From Charina bottae (Eukaryota > Chordata > Lepidosauria > Squamata > Charinaidae): 64,000 nt of DNA. Each line of letters opens with the position of its first letter. Position 1 is the first letter of the stretch. Made by a program: the position numbers and the translations under genes. Positions 12,659 through 22,127 of this stretch are shown piece by piece. The notes below the pieces were generated by a model. That model worked only from the letters and a program-made list of their open reading frames with translations, was not told the DNA's origin and made no database searches. The stretch is from NCBI GenBank assembly GCA_023362775.1, contig JALMGJ010000005.1:68097463-68161462 (forward strand), read 5' to 3'.

Positions 12659-15595
12659 TCATCGGGGTTTATCGGGGAACTTGCAGTGGAAGTTCCTGAC
12701 TAGTATTGGGGCTTGCACGTGTTCTGCTGCCACCCATTCTCGAAAACCCTCTGGTAGGTGTTGCCACTTGACCAGGTACTGTAATCGCCCCTTGTATATC
12801 CATGAGTCGCGAATATTCTCGAGTTCAAAGTGCGGCTCTCCATTTACTATCGTTGGTAGTGGTTCTGGAGCTTCTGGGTGCCATTGTTCTGAGGGATGAT
12901 GTTGTTTTAGGAGGCTCACATGGAATACGGGGTGTACCTTCCTTAGTGCTTTTGGCAGTTGCAATCGTGCTGTTACAGGATTTATTACTTTTGTTATGGG
13001 GAACGGTCCAATGTATCTTGGGGTCAATTTGCGCGATGGTTGTGTAGACCTTAGATTTTTTGTGGACAGATATACTTTGTTCCCTTCCTTCAATTCCCAC
13101 TTGCTTGTCCTTTTCTTGTCTGCGTATTTCTTGTCTGTGGCTTTTGCTTCCTGGAGTGTTTGAAGCATGACCGGCCAGTTGCTGGTGATTTTATTTATCC
13201 ACTCATCTGTGCATGTGGTTGCGTGCGTTTGTTTTTTCTGAATCATGTCTATTTCGGGGATAGCTGCGAAATCTTGACCCGTGGCAATTTTAAACGGCGT
13301 AAACCCCGTGCTGTGGTGCACCGAGTTGTTATATGCCACCTCTGCGAATGGTAGTAACTCAGCCCAATCGTTTTGCTGGTAGCTGATATAACATCTTAGG
13401 TACTGTTCTAGTACAGAAATCAGGCGTTCAGATGCTCCATCTGTGCACGGATGGAACGCGCTGCTTAACCCTTGTTCCGATCCAATTAGTTGTAGGAACG
13501 CCTTCCAGAATTTGGACGTGAAGGTACTCCCACGGTCACTGATTATTCTTTCTGGTGTGCCATGTGCTCGATATATGTGTTGAATAAACAGTTTGGCTAG
13601 TTTTGTTGCGGGTGGTACTCCGTTGCAAGCGATGAAGTGTGCTTGCTTTGAGAATAGGTCCGTGACAACCCAGATTGCTGTTTTCTTTTTGCTCATGGGC
13701 AAGTCGACCACAAAGTCCATGGCGACTTGCTTCCAAGGTTGGGAAGGTTCTGCCACGGCCTGCAGCAGTCCTCTTGGTTTCCTGATTGTCCTTTTTGCAG
13801 TCGTGCATACTGGGCAGGTTCTGACATAGTCCTTCACGTCCCTGCGTAGCGTGGGCCACCAGAACTTACGCCTGGTGAGGTGCATGGTTTTTACAAAGCC
13901 AAAGTGCCCGGCTGCTTTATGATCATGGCTCTTCTCTAATACCCTTTTACGTAGAGCGGCCGGTAGATAAAGCTTGTCGTCCCTCCACCATCCTCCATTA
14001 TGTTCTTGCAGTACGTCTCTGTTCTCTCCCCACCACGTGTCGCTTGCTATTGCTGCCTGTATGTCGGTTTCCAGGGGGTTCTGCATCTTGTCCTTTTTTT
14101 CTTGGTACCTTGTCACCGCCATATTGCCCTCTTGTTTGGTTTGTAGTTCTATTGTCTCTGGTGTGTGTGTGTTTTTGGCGGGGAATAGTGTTTCCGTGAC
14201 CTCTTCTGTCTTCCCTTCATGTTGCGGTAGCTGAGATAATGCATCCGCCAAGAAGTCCCCCCCCCCCGGGAAGTACTTCAGCATAAAGTTGAAGTGGCTG
14301 AAGAATTCGGCCCAACGAAGCTGCTTTGGGTTCAATTTCCTGGGCATTTTCAATGCTTCCACATTCTTGTGGTCCGTCCATACTTCGAACGGCACCGACG
14401 CTCCTTCTAGTAGGTGTCTCCACGTTGCGAGTGCATGGCGAACGGCGAATGCTTCCTTTTCCCAAACGTGCCATCGTTTCTCCGTCTCGCTGAACTTTTT
14501 TGAGATGTATGCGCAGGGTCGCAGGCGGTTGTCCTCATCTGCTTGTAACAATATTGACCCCACTGCGTTATTTGAAGCGTCTGTGTGTATAATGAATGGT
14601 TTGTCGACCTCAGGGTGTTTCAATATGGGTTCTGCTGTAAACAACATTTTAAGTTTGTCAAACGCCTCTTGGCACTCCTGGGTCCACCTGATCTTAGAGC
14701 TGGCCTGTTTCGCGTTTGCTGTACCCCCATTCATTTTAGTCTTCAGTAGGTCAGTTAAAGGCAGGGCGATTTGCGCTAAATTCTTTATAAATTCTCTATA
14801 GAAATTAGCAAACCCTATGAACGCTTGTAATTGTCTTCTGGTTCGTGGTGGTTCCCACCCCAGGACTGCCTGCACCTTTGCAGGGTCCATCTCTATGCCT
14901 TTGTGTGATATTCGGAACCCTAGGAAGTCCAATTTCTCGCTATGGAATTCACATTTGTCCAGCTTGAAATATAATTTAGCTTCCAGGAGTTTCTCTAGTA
15001 CTGCTTTCACTAGTCTCTCATGTTCTGTGACGTTTTCTGAGAAAATTAGAATGTCATCTAAGTATACGATGACTCCTTGATATAAGAATTCGTACAAAAC
15101 TTCATTAATTAACTTCATGAAGATTCCTGGCCCCCCTGCTATTCCGAATGGGAGGACACGGTATTGGAACGAGCCAAGCGGGCAGTTGAACGCCATTTTC
15201 CATTCATCCCCCTCCGTTATTCAGACCCTGTAGTACGCCTCCCTTAGGTCCAGTTTGGTGAAGATTTTTCCTTTGGCCAGCTGTGCTAGCATGTCTTTCA
15301 GTAGGGGTAGGGGATACTGGTTAGTGACGGAAATGGCGTTTAACCCCCTGTAGTCGGTACATAGTCGCAATGACCCATCTTTCTTCTTGCGAAACAGTAC
15401 GGGTGCTGCCAGGGGGGATTTTGCTGGTTCTATGAATCCCCATGCCAAGTTCTTATCTATGAATTTGCACAGTTCTTGGAGTTCTTTTTGTGTCATCGCG
15501 TACAGTTTTGGCTTAGGGAACTTGGCTCCGGGGATCAGCTCAATGGCACAATCTGTTTTCCTGGGGGGGGGGGGGTAACTGGTCACACTCCTCAT
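12659..15595 (-). pseudogene. pol: Chromovirus pol: RT, RNase H, integrase, chromodomain (one nonsense codon)
   Basis: One reading frame interrupted once. The first part (15595-15221) carries the start of RT: KKDGSLRLCTDYRGLN and KLDLREAYYRV. It stops at a TGA that replaces an arginine-type position at a CpG. Reading resumes in the same frame, with the next ATG at 15196. The second part has the RT catalytic YLDD at about 15064-15053, the RNase H motifs HTDAS and ADALSQLP, and the integrase HHCC finger (HDHKAAGHFGF to CPVCTTAK). The integrase DDE residues lie in MDFVVDLP, ISDRGSTFTS and SERLISVLEQYL. A GPF-type segment YIGPFPITKV follows, then a C-terminal chromodomain (FELENIRDSW, LQYLVKWQHLPEGFREW). 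It ends 114 bp before the 3' LTR. Apart from the stop, every catalytic residue I can locate is present. Confidence 0.9.
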
Positions 15596-16529
15596 TGAAA
15601 ACCTCTTTTACGGGTTTATACTTCTTTGGTATCGTTATCCTCCCCTCCTCTTGGGGCTCCTCCCCTCTCACAGTCCCAGCCGCCCCCGGTTCTACTCCAT
15701 CTGCTGTTGTGCTCTTTCCATCGTTGCTGTATTTCCCATCTATGAACCCCATTTCCCCTGACACCCAGTCTATTTGGGGGTTTCTTTCTTTCAGCCACTT
15801 TAGCCCCAATACGATGGGTTGCGTTGCAATAGGGGCTACAATGAACCGGAGAGTTTCGTTATGCGTGCCCATTGACATTTTCACCGCTTCCGTGAAATGT
15901 CCCACTGGCCCCCCTTTCATCTCCGTCCCATCGAGTTGGCAAAACACGATGGGCGATTTCAGCTTGAATAGTTTTAGTCCCATCTCCAGTGCTACAGTGG
16001 GGTGCATCAAGCATCTGGTACACCCCAAGTCCACCATTGCTGCCCCAGCAAACTGCCCCCTCCCGTCCAAGGTTTCCAATTTTACCTCGATTTGCATCGT
16101 GGGGCAGTCTCCGGTCATCATGGTGTCCCTCGCCCCTTGTCGAAGGCCTGTCCCGCGGCTCACTTTAGGGCAGGCCATTGTCGTTTCCCGCCGGCATGAA
16201 CTCCTTGTCTGTGGACTCGTCCGTGGTCGACTCCAGTATCGCGTATTTGCACCTTTCCGTGGCGGCTTTTGCCGTGGTCTGCTTGTGGGGGGTGGCTTTG
16301 TGCTGCTTCTCCCCTGTTTTGTTCTTTTCCGTTGGTTGGGGGCAGTCGCTGATTCTGTGGCCCTCTTTCCCGCACTTGAAGCATAGTTTATTATTTGCTC
16401 GTCTTTCTCTTTCCTCCGCCCACTGTTTTCTCTCATAGTCCCTTTTTTGGTGATATTGACTAGAGTGAGTCGCTCTCCCTGCATATTGGAGCTGGCGGTA
16501 TGACCTGATTCGTAGCTTTGTGCTTTCAA
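15540..16529 (-). pseudogene. pro: Chromovirus protease region of pol, altered active site
   Basis: The open frame overlaps the end of gag; the part that looks like protein begins near 16199 (MACPKVSRG). It holds an aspartic-protease-like domain with core MVDLGCTRCLMHP, a flap-like CQLDGTEMKGGP and the closing VLGLKWLKERNPQIDW. In related elements the active site is D-S/T-G; here leucine (codon TTG) follows the Asp. A TCG to TTG change at a CpG would explain it, and this protease is probably inactive. The frame ends at QENRLCH just past a run of 13 G on the + strand (15564-15576 area), where the downstream RT frame takes over in a different register. Confidence 0.8.
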
Positions 16530-17373
16530 CTTTTCCCGCCAACTGGACCCACTCGCCTAGCGTTTCTGGGTCCCCTCTTCCCACCGCCATGTCCAGTAGC
16601 TCAGGCCTCAACCCCATTTGAAAATATTCAACTTTGAACGACTCAGACCAATTTGGGAGGTGGCTAATTAGTTTTTTGAATTCCAACTCATATTCTGCCA
16701 CCATGCGGTGTCCCTGCCTGAGCCTTTGGATTTCTGCTTTGGCTGACATTCTGGACAGGGTGTCTTCAAATCTCTTACGCAGGGCTTTCATGAACATGTT
16801 AAAGTCATGCAGTTCTTTAGCCCTTGTCTTGTGCAGCATTGCCAGCCATTTTGCTGCCTCTCCAATTAAGAAATTAGACACGTATCTAACTTTGGCTTCT
16901 TCGTTGAGAAAGCATTTTTCCGATTCCTCCATGAACCCTCTGACGTGGTTCATGAAGCACGCTAGTTTTTCGGGGTCCCCGTCAAATTTAGTTTTGAGTT
17001 TTGTTATTATAGTTGCCTGGTTTTGTTGGTAGGGGTTACTCACATAGCTTGCACGGGCTACCAGTTCGTCTCTTTCATCTTTGTCTTCCTCCCCTTCCTC
17101 GTCACTTTCACCCGAGCTCTGGGACTTGGAGGACCTCAAGGGGAAGCTGTCTTCTATCGTGCCTCTGTCCCTTTTCCTACCTTGTGGTTTCCTCAGTAGC
17201 TGCTCTAGAGCTTCTTGGATGGCTGCCAGCCTGGAGGCCATGTTTTCTAGCCCCGTTTCTACACGTGCGGCTCTGGCCTCTAGCGCCACGATCCGCTGCG
17301 CTTGCGAAACCCGCGACTTGGCCACTTGCTTTCCTGGGGCTTGCCCATGCCTCCTCCCACCCCAATTGATCAC
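16165..17373 (-). CDS. gag: Chromovirus Gag (main open frame)
   Basis: An open frame of about 400 codons forming the structural Gag polyprotein that assembles the retrotransposon particle. A heptad-like coiled coil lies near residues 25-60 (RIVALEARAARVETGLENMA then SRLAAIQEALEQLL). A charged acidic linker follows, then the capsid-like region (residues about 125-300). A single CCHC zinc knuckle, CFKCGKEGHRISDC, lies near residue 335-350. The frame opens at a GTG codon, not ATG, and the coiled coil starts before its first ATG. The true N-terminus therefore probably lies upstream in another frame (see 17370-17570). The frame ends at GNDNGLP and overlaps the pol frame, which is shifted by +1 on the coding strand. 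This suggests that pol was expressed by frameshifting. A relationship to domesticated PEG10/RTL genes is expected for this lineage. Confidence 0.88.
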   Translation of the reverse strand: MINWGGRRHGQAPGKQVAKSRVSQAQRIVALEARAARVETGLENMASRLAAIQEALEQLLRKPQGRKRDRGTIEDSFPLRSSKSQSSGESDEEGEEDKDERDELVARASYVSNPYQQNQATIITKLKTKFDGDPEKLACFMNHVRGFMEESEKCFLNEEAKVRYVSNFLIGEAAKWLAMLHKTRAKELHDFNMFMKALRKRFEDTLSRMSAKAEIQRLRQGHRMVAEYELEFKKLISHLPNWSESFKVEYFQMGLRPELLDMAVGRGDPETLGEWVQLAGKVESTKLRIRSYRQLQYAGRATHSSQYHQKRDYERKQWAEERERRANNKLCFKCGKEGHRISDCPQPTEKNKTGEKQHKATPHKQTTAKAATERCKYAILESTTDESTDKEFMPAGNDNGLP

Positions 17374-17570
17374 TCTGCCATCGGGTTGTTTGTGCGGGTG
17401 GTGGGGGTGCGGTGGAGCTCATTTATTTCTCTGCCTTTGTCTTTCTTCGCCTTTTGCCGCCCGGCGATCTCCGCTGCTCCCTCAGGCACTGTCTGCGCTG
17501 CCGCTCCGGTCCCGTTCGTTGCAAGCACGACGGCGTTGTCTTCAGCTTGGTAGGTCCTGACCTGTTCCAT
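17370..17570 (-). pseudogene. Probable Gag N-terminus, out of frame
   Basis: An ATG at 17570 (- strand) opens 66 codons beginning MEQVRTYQAEDNAVVL and ending at a stop that overlaps the start of the main gag frame. It is the first ATG after the primer site, and its Ala/Thr-rich composition resembles Gag leaders. The two frames differ by two bases. A run of G/C near 17396-17412 is a natural place for a length change. I infer one original Gag frame broken by an indel; a genuine short leader ORF is the alternative. Confidence 0.5.
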
Positions 17571-17687
17571 GTTCGCTTCGGTGATCCACTCTTGGCTGAA
17601 TTGCCAAAAGCTGCGATCGTGGGCCGATCTCAACCGCGGGCTTCCTGAGGTGCTCAGGTTCGTCCCTGGGAAAATCAGCTGGTGAAG

Positions 17688-17699
17688 ATCCTAATCTTT
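17688..17699 (-). promoter_or_regulatory. Self-complementary primer binding site
   Basis: Immediately inside the 5' LTR the - strand reads AAAGATTAGGAT, one base in from the LTR edge. This is the exact reverse complement of ATCCTAATCTTT at 17813-17802 (- strand), which begins at the predicted transcription start. No tRNA 3'-end match starting TGG is seen here. Tf1/sushi-group elements prime reverse transcription with the 5' end of their own RNA, and this arrangement is what that mechanism requires. Confidence 0.85.
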
Positions 17700-17700
17700 A

Positions 17701-18068
17701 TGTGAGGTGCCCTCACTGCGAGTCGCCTCCGTTCTCACACATACCACACAGGACACACGTGTCTGGTAATCAACGGTTTATTGCGCACAAGGAACACTGA
17801 GAAAGATTAGGATGGCTTGCTGACGTGAGCTTGGCTATTTAACCCTTCTGACAGGGCTCCCTCCCCCTCCCCACCGTGGACTTTCCTATGATTGGCTCAG
17901 GCATGTATCCATGGGTGTTTAAGTGCCCATCGTCCTTGAGGCGTGATTGGTTGTCGCTTTCCCGCTCTCGCTCCGGGTCTATTGTCTCTGTCAGTTGCTT
18001 TCGTCTCTTTCAATCTTGTGCTTCTCTGCTGTATGGCAGGACTCTGGGGTCATGCCAGAGTTCTGACA
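17701..18068 (-). repeat. 5' LTR of the chromovirus
   Basis: A 368-bp LTR; because the element is antisense, this right-hand copy is the 5' LTR. On the - strand a TATA-like box TTAAATAG lies at 17842-17835. The predicted transcription start is at about 17813, 29 nt downstream, and a polyadenylation signal AATAAA lies at 17782-17777. U3 is therefore about 255 bp and R plus U5 about 113 bp. It differs from the other LTR at five positions. Confidence 0.95.
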
Positions 18069-18073
18069 TGAGT

Positions 18074-18700
18074 ACACTTTTGCGTGACCCAGGCAGCTTG
18101 CTTTGGTTACTATTATTGTTTTATTGTTGTTATATTGTTATTATGCATTTATTCACTCAGGAGGAAAGTACAATGAAGTAGCAGTCATTAATAAAAAGAA
18201 CTCCAAGAATAGCTATTTTCTGGAAGGACAGATTGAGGGTGGGTTTTTTTAAAAGAAATAAATATTGTATAAGATAAAAAGGCTGAAATCTAATACAATT
18301 TTTATTTGCAATTAATAAAAAGCAGGAGATAAGTCCAGTAATATTCCAATGATAGACTGACTTTTACCTTTTTAAGAATCATAATAATAATTCTTTAAAT
18401 AGCAATATTCTGGAAGGGCTTATTCTTGCATAAATAAATATATTTAATCCCGGCACACATTTACATAAAGAAAATTCCTATAATTGTGCTTTTGTAACTA
18501 CATAGTTTGCTTAGGGATCAGCATTTAAGATGGCACAAAAATGGCAATAGAATAAGAATCTAAACAACAGTCTTTGTGGGTGTCCCATAAGGACATACTG
18601 TATACCTCAAGAATTTGTTGATTCCAGTTTTTTATTGGTGTATGGGATTTTCTTTTTTTTTATATGTTGCTGAATTTGTTTTTGTTTTTGTTTTCCACAG
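18074..18700 (+). other. Short intron stretch between chromovirus and exon
   Basis: AT-rich, with TA-rich simple sequence and the long T-rich tract that leads into the exon acceptor. No element recognised. Confidence 0.6.
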
Positions 18701-18764
18701 GCACTGGGCAGCTTTTACTTTCTACATGAATCCTTGAAAAATATTTACCAATTTGACTTTAAAG
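18701..18764 (+). CDS. INPP5A: INPP5A internal coding exon (first in window)
   Basis: This 64-nt exon encodes 21 codons plus one base, reading ALGSFYFLHESLKNIYQFDF then K. I recognise it as type I inositol polyphosphate 5-phosphatase, about residues 103-123 of the vertebrate protein. The enzyme removes the 5-phosphate from Ins(1,4,5)P3 and Ins(1,3,4,5)P4 at the plasma membrane and so ends calcium signalling. The acceptor is a strong T-rich tract ending in ccacag at 18691-18700; the donor is aaag|gtaaga. The exon begins in phase 0 and ends in phase 1, which fits the next exon exactly. The preceding exon was not found between 1 and 18700, so that intron is at least 18.7 kb. A full-length LTR retrotransposon ends only 633 bp upstream. 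Assignment rests on recalled protein identity and splice phase; both are firm. Confidence 0.95.
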
Positions 18765-19046
18765 GTAAGAAAGACCACATGGCTTCAATTCTATACATAT
18801 TCAATATGCAAGTAACTCCCATTTAATTTAGTGATGCTCTTGACTAAAAAATGTTTGGAGGGTTATATTATTCATTTCTCAAGTTAGAAGGAGCATTCTC
18901 CTTAGCTTTTTAAGACTGCTTTCATACATTGAGAACAGCAAATATGAGTCTGCCACTTATGTACTCTTGACAGCTCTAGCCAATTCTGGTCTTCTGCTCA
19001 GTGTATCTTCACACTAGACACATTTGGAGAGTTGAGATGATAACAT

Positions 19047-19222
19047 AGGCCAGTATGATATAGTATTGAAGGTGTTGGATTTATGTCAGTCATCAGCCAT
19101 GGAAGTTCATTGGATGACTTTGGACCATCACTGTCTCTTAGGGTGGCCATTGTGGAAAAAGTTAGAGGAGGGACTTCCTGAGCTCTTGGAGGAAAGAGGA
19201 CTATAAATATAATGAATACAAG
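19047..19222 (+). mobile_element. MIR-like SINE
   Basis: ggccagtatgatatagtatt, agccatggaagttcattgg, then tggaggaaagaggactataa and an A-rich tail; a decayed member of a second tRNA-derived SINE family whose reverse copy lies at 26195-26392. Confidence 0.7.
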
Positions 19223-19685
19223 GAGCATTCCCACAAAATCGCTGCCAGAAAAATAGCTTTCACCATGCTGGGCAGAATAAGTCACAAAACCTGCCTATTT
19301 ACAAGAAGGCAATGTGATGAGTTTGTCCCTAGCCACCACTTTTGAACCTCTATATGTTCTCCAGTAGCTACTCTCCTTTGCCCTTCGGGAGGCAGATGGG
19401 CACACTCCCAAACTGTACCACCATTAGGTACAGTTACAGAGCATTTTTTTTCTACAGAACATTTATGGAACCTGTGTGAGACCGAAAGCATTCCTATACA
19501 TAAAGGTGCTGGCTGGCAGTTTGTTTTGCAGCATGCCAGCTGTAATTTTTCATATTAAAATATTTTAAAATATAAAGTAAAGCTGTGGTGTGTCAGGTGC
19601 TAAAGGACTGCCTGTAGGCATATTAGTTCTCAAAGGCTGTCTATTTCTGGTGTAGTGAGTTGTGTGTATGTGAGAGAAAGAGAGA

Positions 19686-19880
19686 GAATTTGGTGCAGTG
19701 GTTAAGGTGCTGGCCTAGAAACCAAGAGACTGTGAGTTCTAGGCCTCCCTTTGGCATAGAAAATCCAGCTGAATGGGCCAGCCACTCTCTCTTAGCCTAT
19801 CCCACCTCATAGGGGTTGTTGTTGTGGGGAAAATAGGAGGCAAGAGTATTAGATATGCTCGCCACCTAATAATAATAATA
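19686..19880 (+). mobile_element. MIR-like tRNA-derived SINE
   Basis: tttggtgcagtggttaaggt and agaaaccaagagactgtgag, followed by ggttgttgttgtggggaaaa, the 3' block shared with the copy at 31721. It ends in (taa)n. Confidence 0.82.
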
Positions 19881-20319
19881 AGAATAATATACAATGATAT
19901 GTTGGTTGCATTCACATTTTACATCTTTAAGTTAAAGAAGCCTATATTTTATAATGATCACCTAAAATACAGTAGATATTGAAAAGCAAAAGATATTTTG
20001 CCCCTCCTGGAGCATTATCTGTATGCTAAATGTTTTATGAAGGAAGGTTCATTGACTTATTATAGTCACCAGAAAAAGGATTATAAGTGTCAATGGCAAT
20101 ATTATTAAAGCACAAATAACTGTACATCTGATCTATCATAGAATGAATTATTCTGACAGAAACATTTGCACTTGGTCAAATGATTCGTTCACTCTAATTT
20201 ATTGTGTACTTTCTCTGAGAACCTCCAGGTGGTTTGGATGGTTTCTCCTTCTCCAATAATTGTATTCCTATGAAGTTGATAGAGAACTAACCAAAGGAGA
20301 TCATGCTTTGAGGGAAGGC

Positions 20320-20510
20320 CTGTTACTCAGTGGACATGCAGGAATTTCCAGGTTTAATCTTTGGCATCTGCATTAAACAGATCAGGCAGTAGGTGATAGG
20401 ACAGGCTTTTTCCTGAGTTCCTTTAGACATGAAAGTTTACAGGCTGTGTCCAGTGTTGCCAATGTGCTTCAAGGCTGAGTCATGATCTCTCTGGTACTTC
20501 GCCCCAGTCC
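20320..20510 (+). mobile_element. Decayed tRNA-derived SINE of another family
   Basis: actcagtggacatgcagg and caggtttaatctttggcat resemble A and B box parts of a tRNA-head SINE; the following aacagatcaggcagtaggtg is its usual body. Strongly diverged. Confidence 0.6.
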
Positions 20511-21654
20511 AATTCTGACCATGACAACATACTGGCTCTTGACATCAGAGAGGCAAATGTTAATAAAACTTGTATTTCATTTTTCTTTTTATATGTACAC
20601 TATATAATCACATCTTTGTTACATTAGTATGACAGCTTAAGTAATGCTTTTTCCAATATTTGGAACAACTTTGTACATTTTAAAAACCATTTGGGTTTTG
20701 ATAAATGACTGCTCTAATTTCAGTATAAAAATCTCCTAAATTTCTTTTAGCTTGATGTAACAGGTCACATTCATTCTATACCTTTGTACCACATTTATTG
20801 GAGACATCATTGAAATTGTAGGTGAACTAATTGTCTCAATTGTTCAGTTTCATTATTCTTCTTATCCAAGATGAATTACCCCTCTTCTTGTTTTGCGGGA
20901 GGTGGGGTGGGGTAGGAAGGCTATCTTCATTAAAGAATAGCAGTTCTGTAAGTATTGCATTTCAAAGCATAACTGCTATATAGCCTTCCATTTATCTTTT
21001 TTTAATGATGATCAAGTAAAATGTCAAAGATACCTCAAAGCATGTTTTATTTCTGAAAAAAAGTAATGTAAATTGCAGGTGTGATATGGGTACTTTTTAA
21101 TGAGAGATTAATTTGTCCATTCATTTTTTTCCAAATGTAACAATGTAATGGTTGCTAAGCAATAATATGGATTATTTTTAATGAAGTGAATTGTGGACAC
21201 ATCCAATAAATGCATTTAAGTTTTAGCATCATTCTTGATTTTTTTCTTGATTACTTCCATCACCAACTTCAACCTTCGCTTGACTGCAATTTATTTTGGG
21301 TTAAATCCTTAATTTCTCCTTGTCCTCACCAAAATGGATCCATCAGGCATTAGAGTCTGTTTTACAGTGTGCACTACTCGTGAACTTTGCAGGAGCAGTG
21401 CAAGATTTTCTGCCTAGCTTTAAGAAATACTTCTCCACAGTTAAGGCCTGTAAGTACAAACTAATAAGATCTAGTAAGGTCCCCACTAATCTATGAAAGT
21501 TAGAGTTCTTGAGGAGTTCCTTAAATAGATATCTGTACAAACAAATCCAGCATTGGATTTCATCTACATTATTTCTTTATATTTATAGTGACTGTGATTT
21601 TTATGGCTTTATGAGTAATAATATTTTTATGATTTTAATGATAGTATATGGGTT

Positions 21655-21725
21655 GTTGCTATTTTACTATTGTTAGTCACCCAGAGTCTCACAGAGTCAG
21701 TGGCATACAAATATTGTAAATTCAA
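21655..21725 (+). mobile_element. LINE/SINE 3'-end fragment
   Basis: Text of the form gttagtcacccagagtctca followed by a short AT tail resembles the shared 3' end of L2-type LINEs and SINEs. Short and decayed. Confidence 0.45.
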
Positions 21726-22127
21726 TCAGTCAGTTCTTCCCTGCAGCTTAAGCTAGTAGACATAATATTTCAAGGCAATCTTCTCTCAACATAATAATTT
21801 CAGCGTTGATGCATGACATGCCTATAGACCATACTTTGGCCTTTTGCAAAGAAAAGACTATGAATATAATTGGCTGAATATATTTTATTCTTCAAAAATG
21901 TGAAATATCCTTTCCCTGCATACATACATTTTAAGATGTCTTTAAGTTTAGTTTCCCCATCCCCAATTCTTCCTTATTCATTCCTCCCTTATGCCAATAG
22001 ATCAGCCATGAGAATGTGATCGACAAAGTTTTGTACATCAGTAGCTAAACTTGGAGAATAGAAAGGACAGCACCTACAGAAGCAACGTCATTGAGTTAAT
22101 TCTCTCAAAAACAGAATACAATTCAAT

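Larger units (their letters stand above)
12177..18068 (-). mobile_element. Full-length Ty3/gypsy chromovirus (Tf1/sushi-like)
   Basis: A 5,892-bp LTR retrotransposon in antisense orientation inside an INPP5A intron. Two 368-bp LTRs (TGT...ACA on the + strand) flank gag, protease, reverse transcriptase, RNase H, integrase and a chromodomain. The direct 5-bp repeat tgagt lies at 12172-12176 and 18069-18073, as expected for integrase-made duplications. The LTRs differ at five of 368 positions by my count, so the insertion is fairly recent. The combination of integrase chromodomain, vertebrate host and a primer site that pairs with the element's own RNA start places it in the Tf1/sushi group of chromoviruses. 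Coding capacity is damaged: one nonsense codon in RT, a frame change at a G/C homopolymer before RT, a probable frame change near the gag N-terminus, and an altered protease active site. Confidence 0.96.

Noticed and set aside
13536..13859. 107-codon - strand frame within pol
   Set aside because: Alternative frame of the integrase-coding region, not a separate gene.
15595..16386. 263-codon + strand frame opposite the retrotransposon
   Set aside because: It is antisense to the gag-pro region and reflects its codon bias.
1..18700. Preceding INPP5A exon (ending before ALGSFYF)
   Set aside because: No matching coding text with an adjacent donor site was found.
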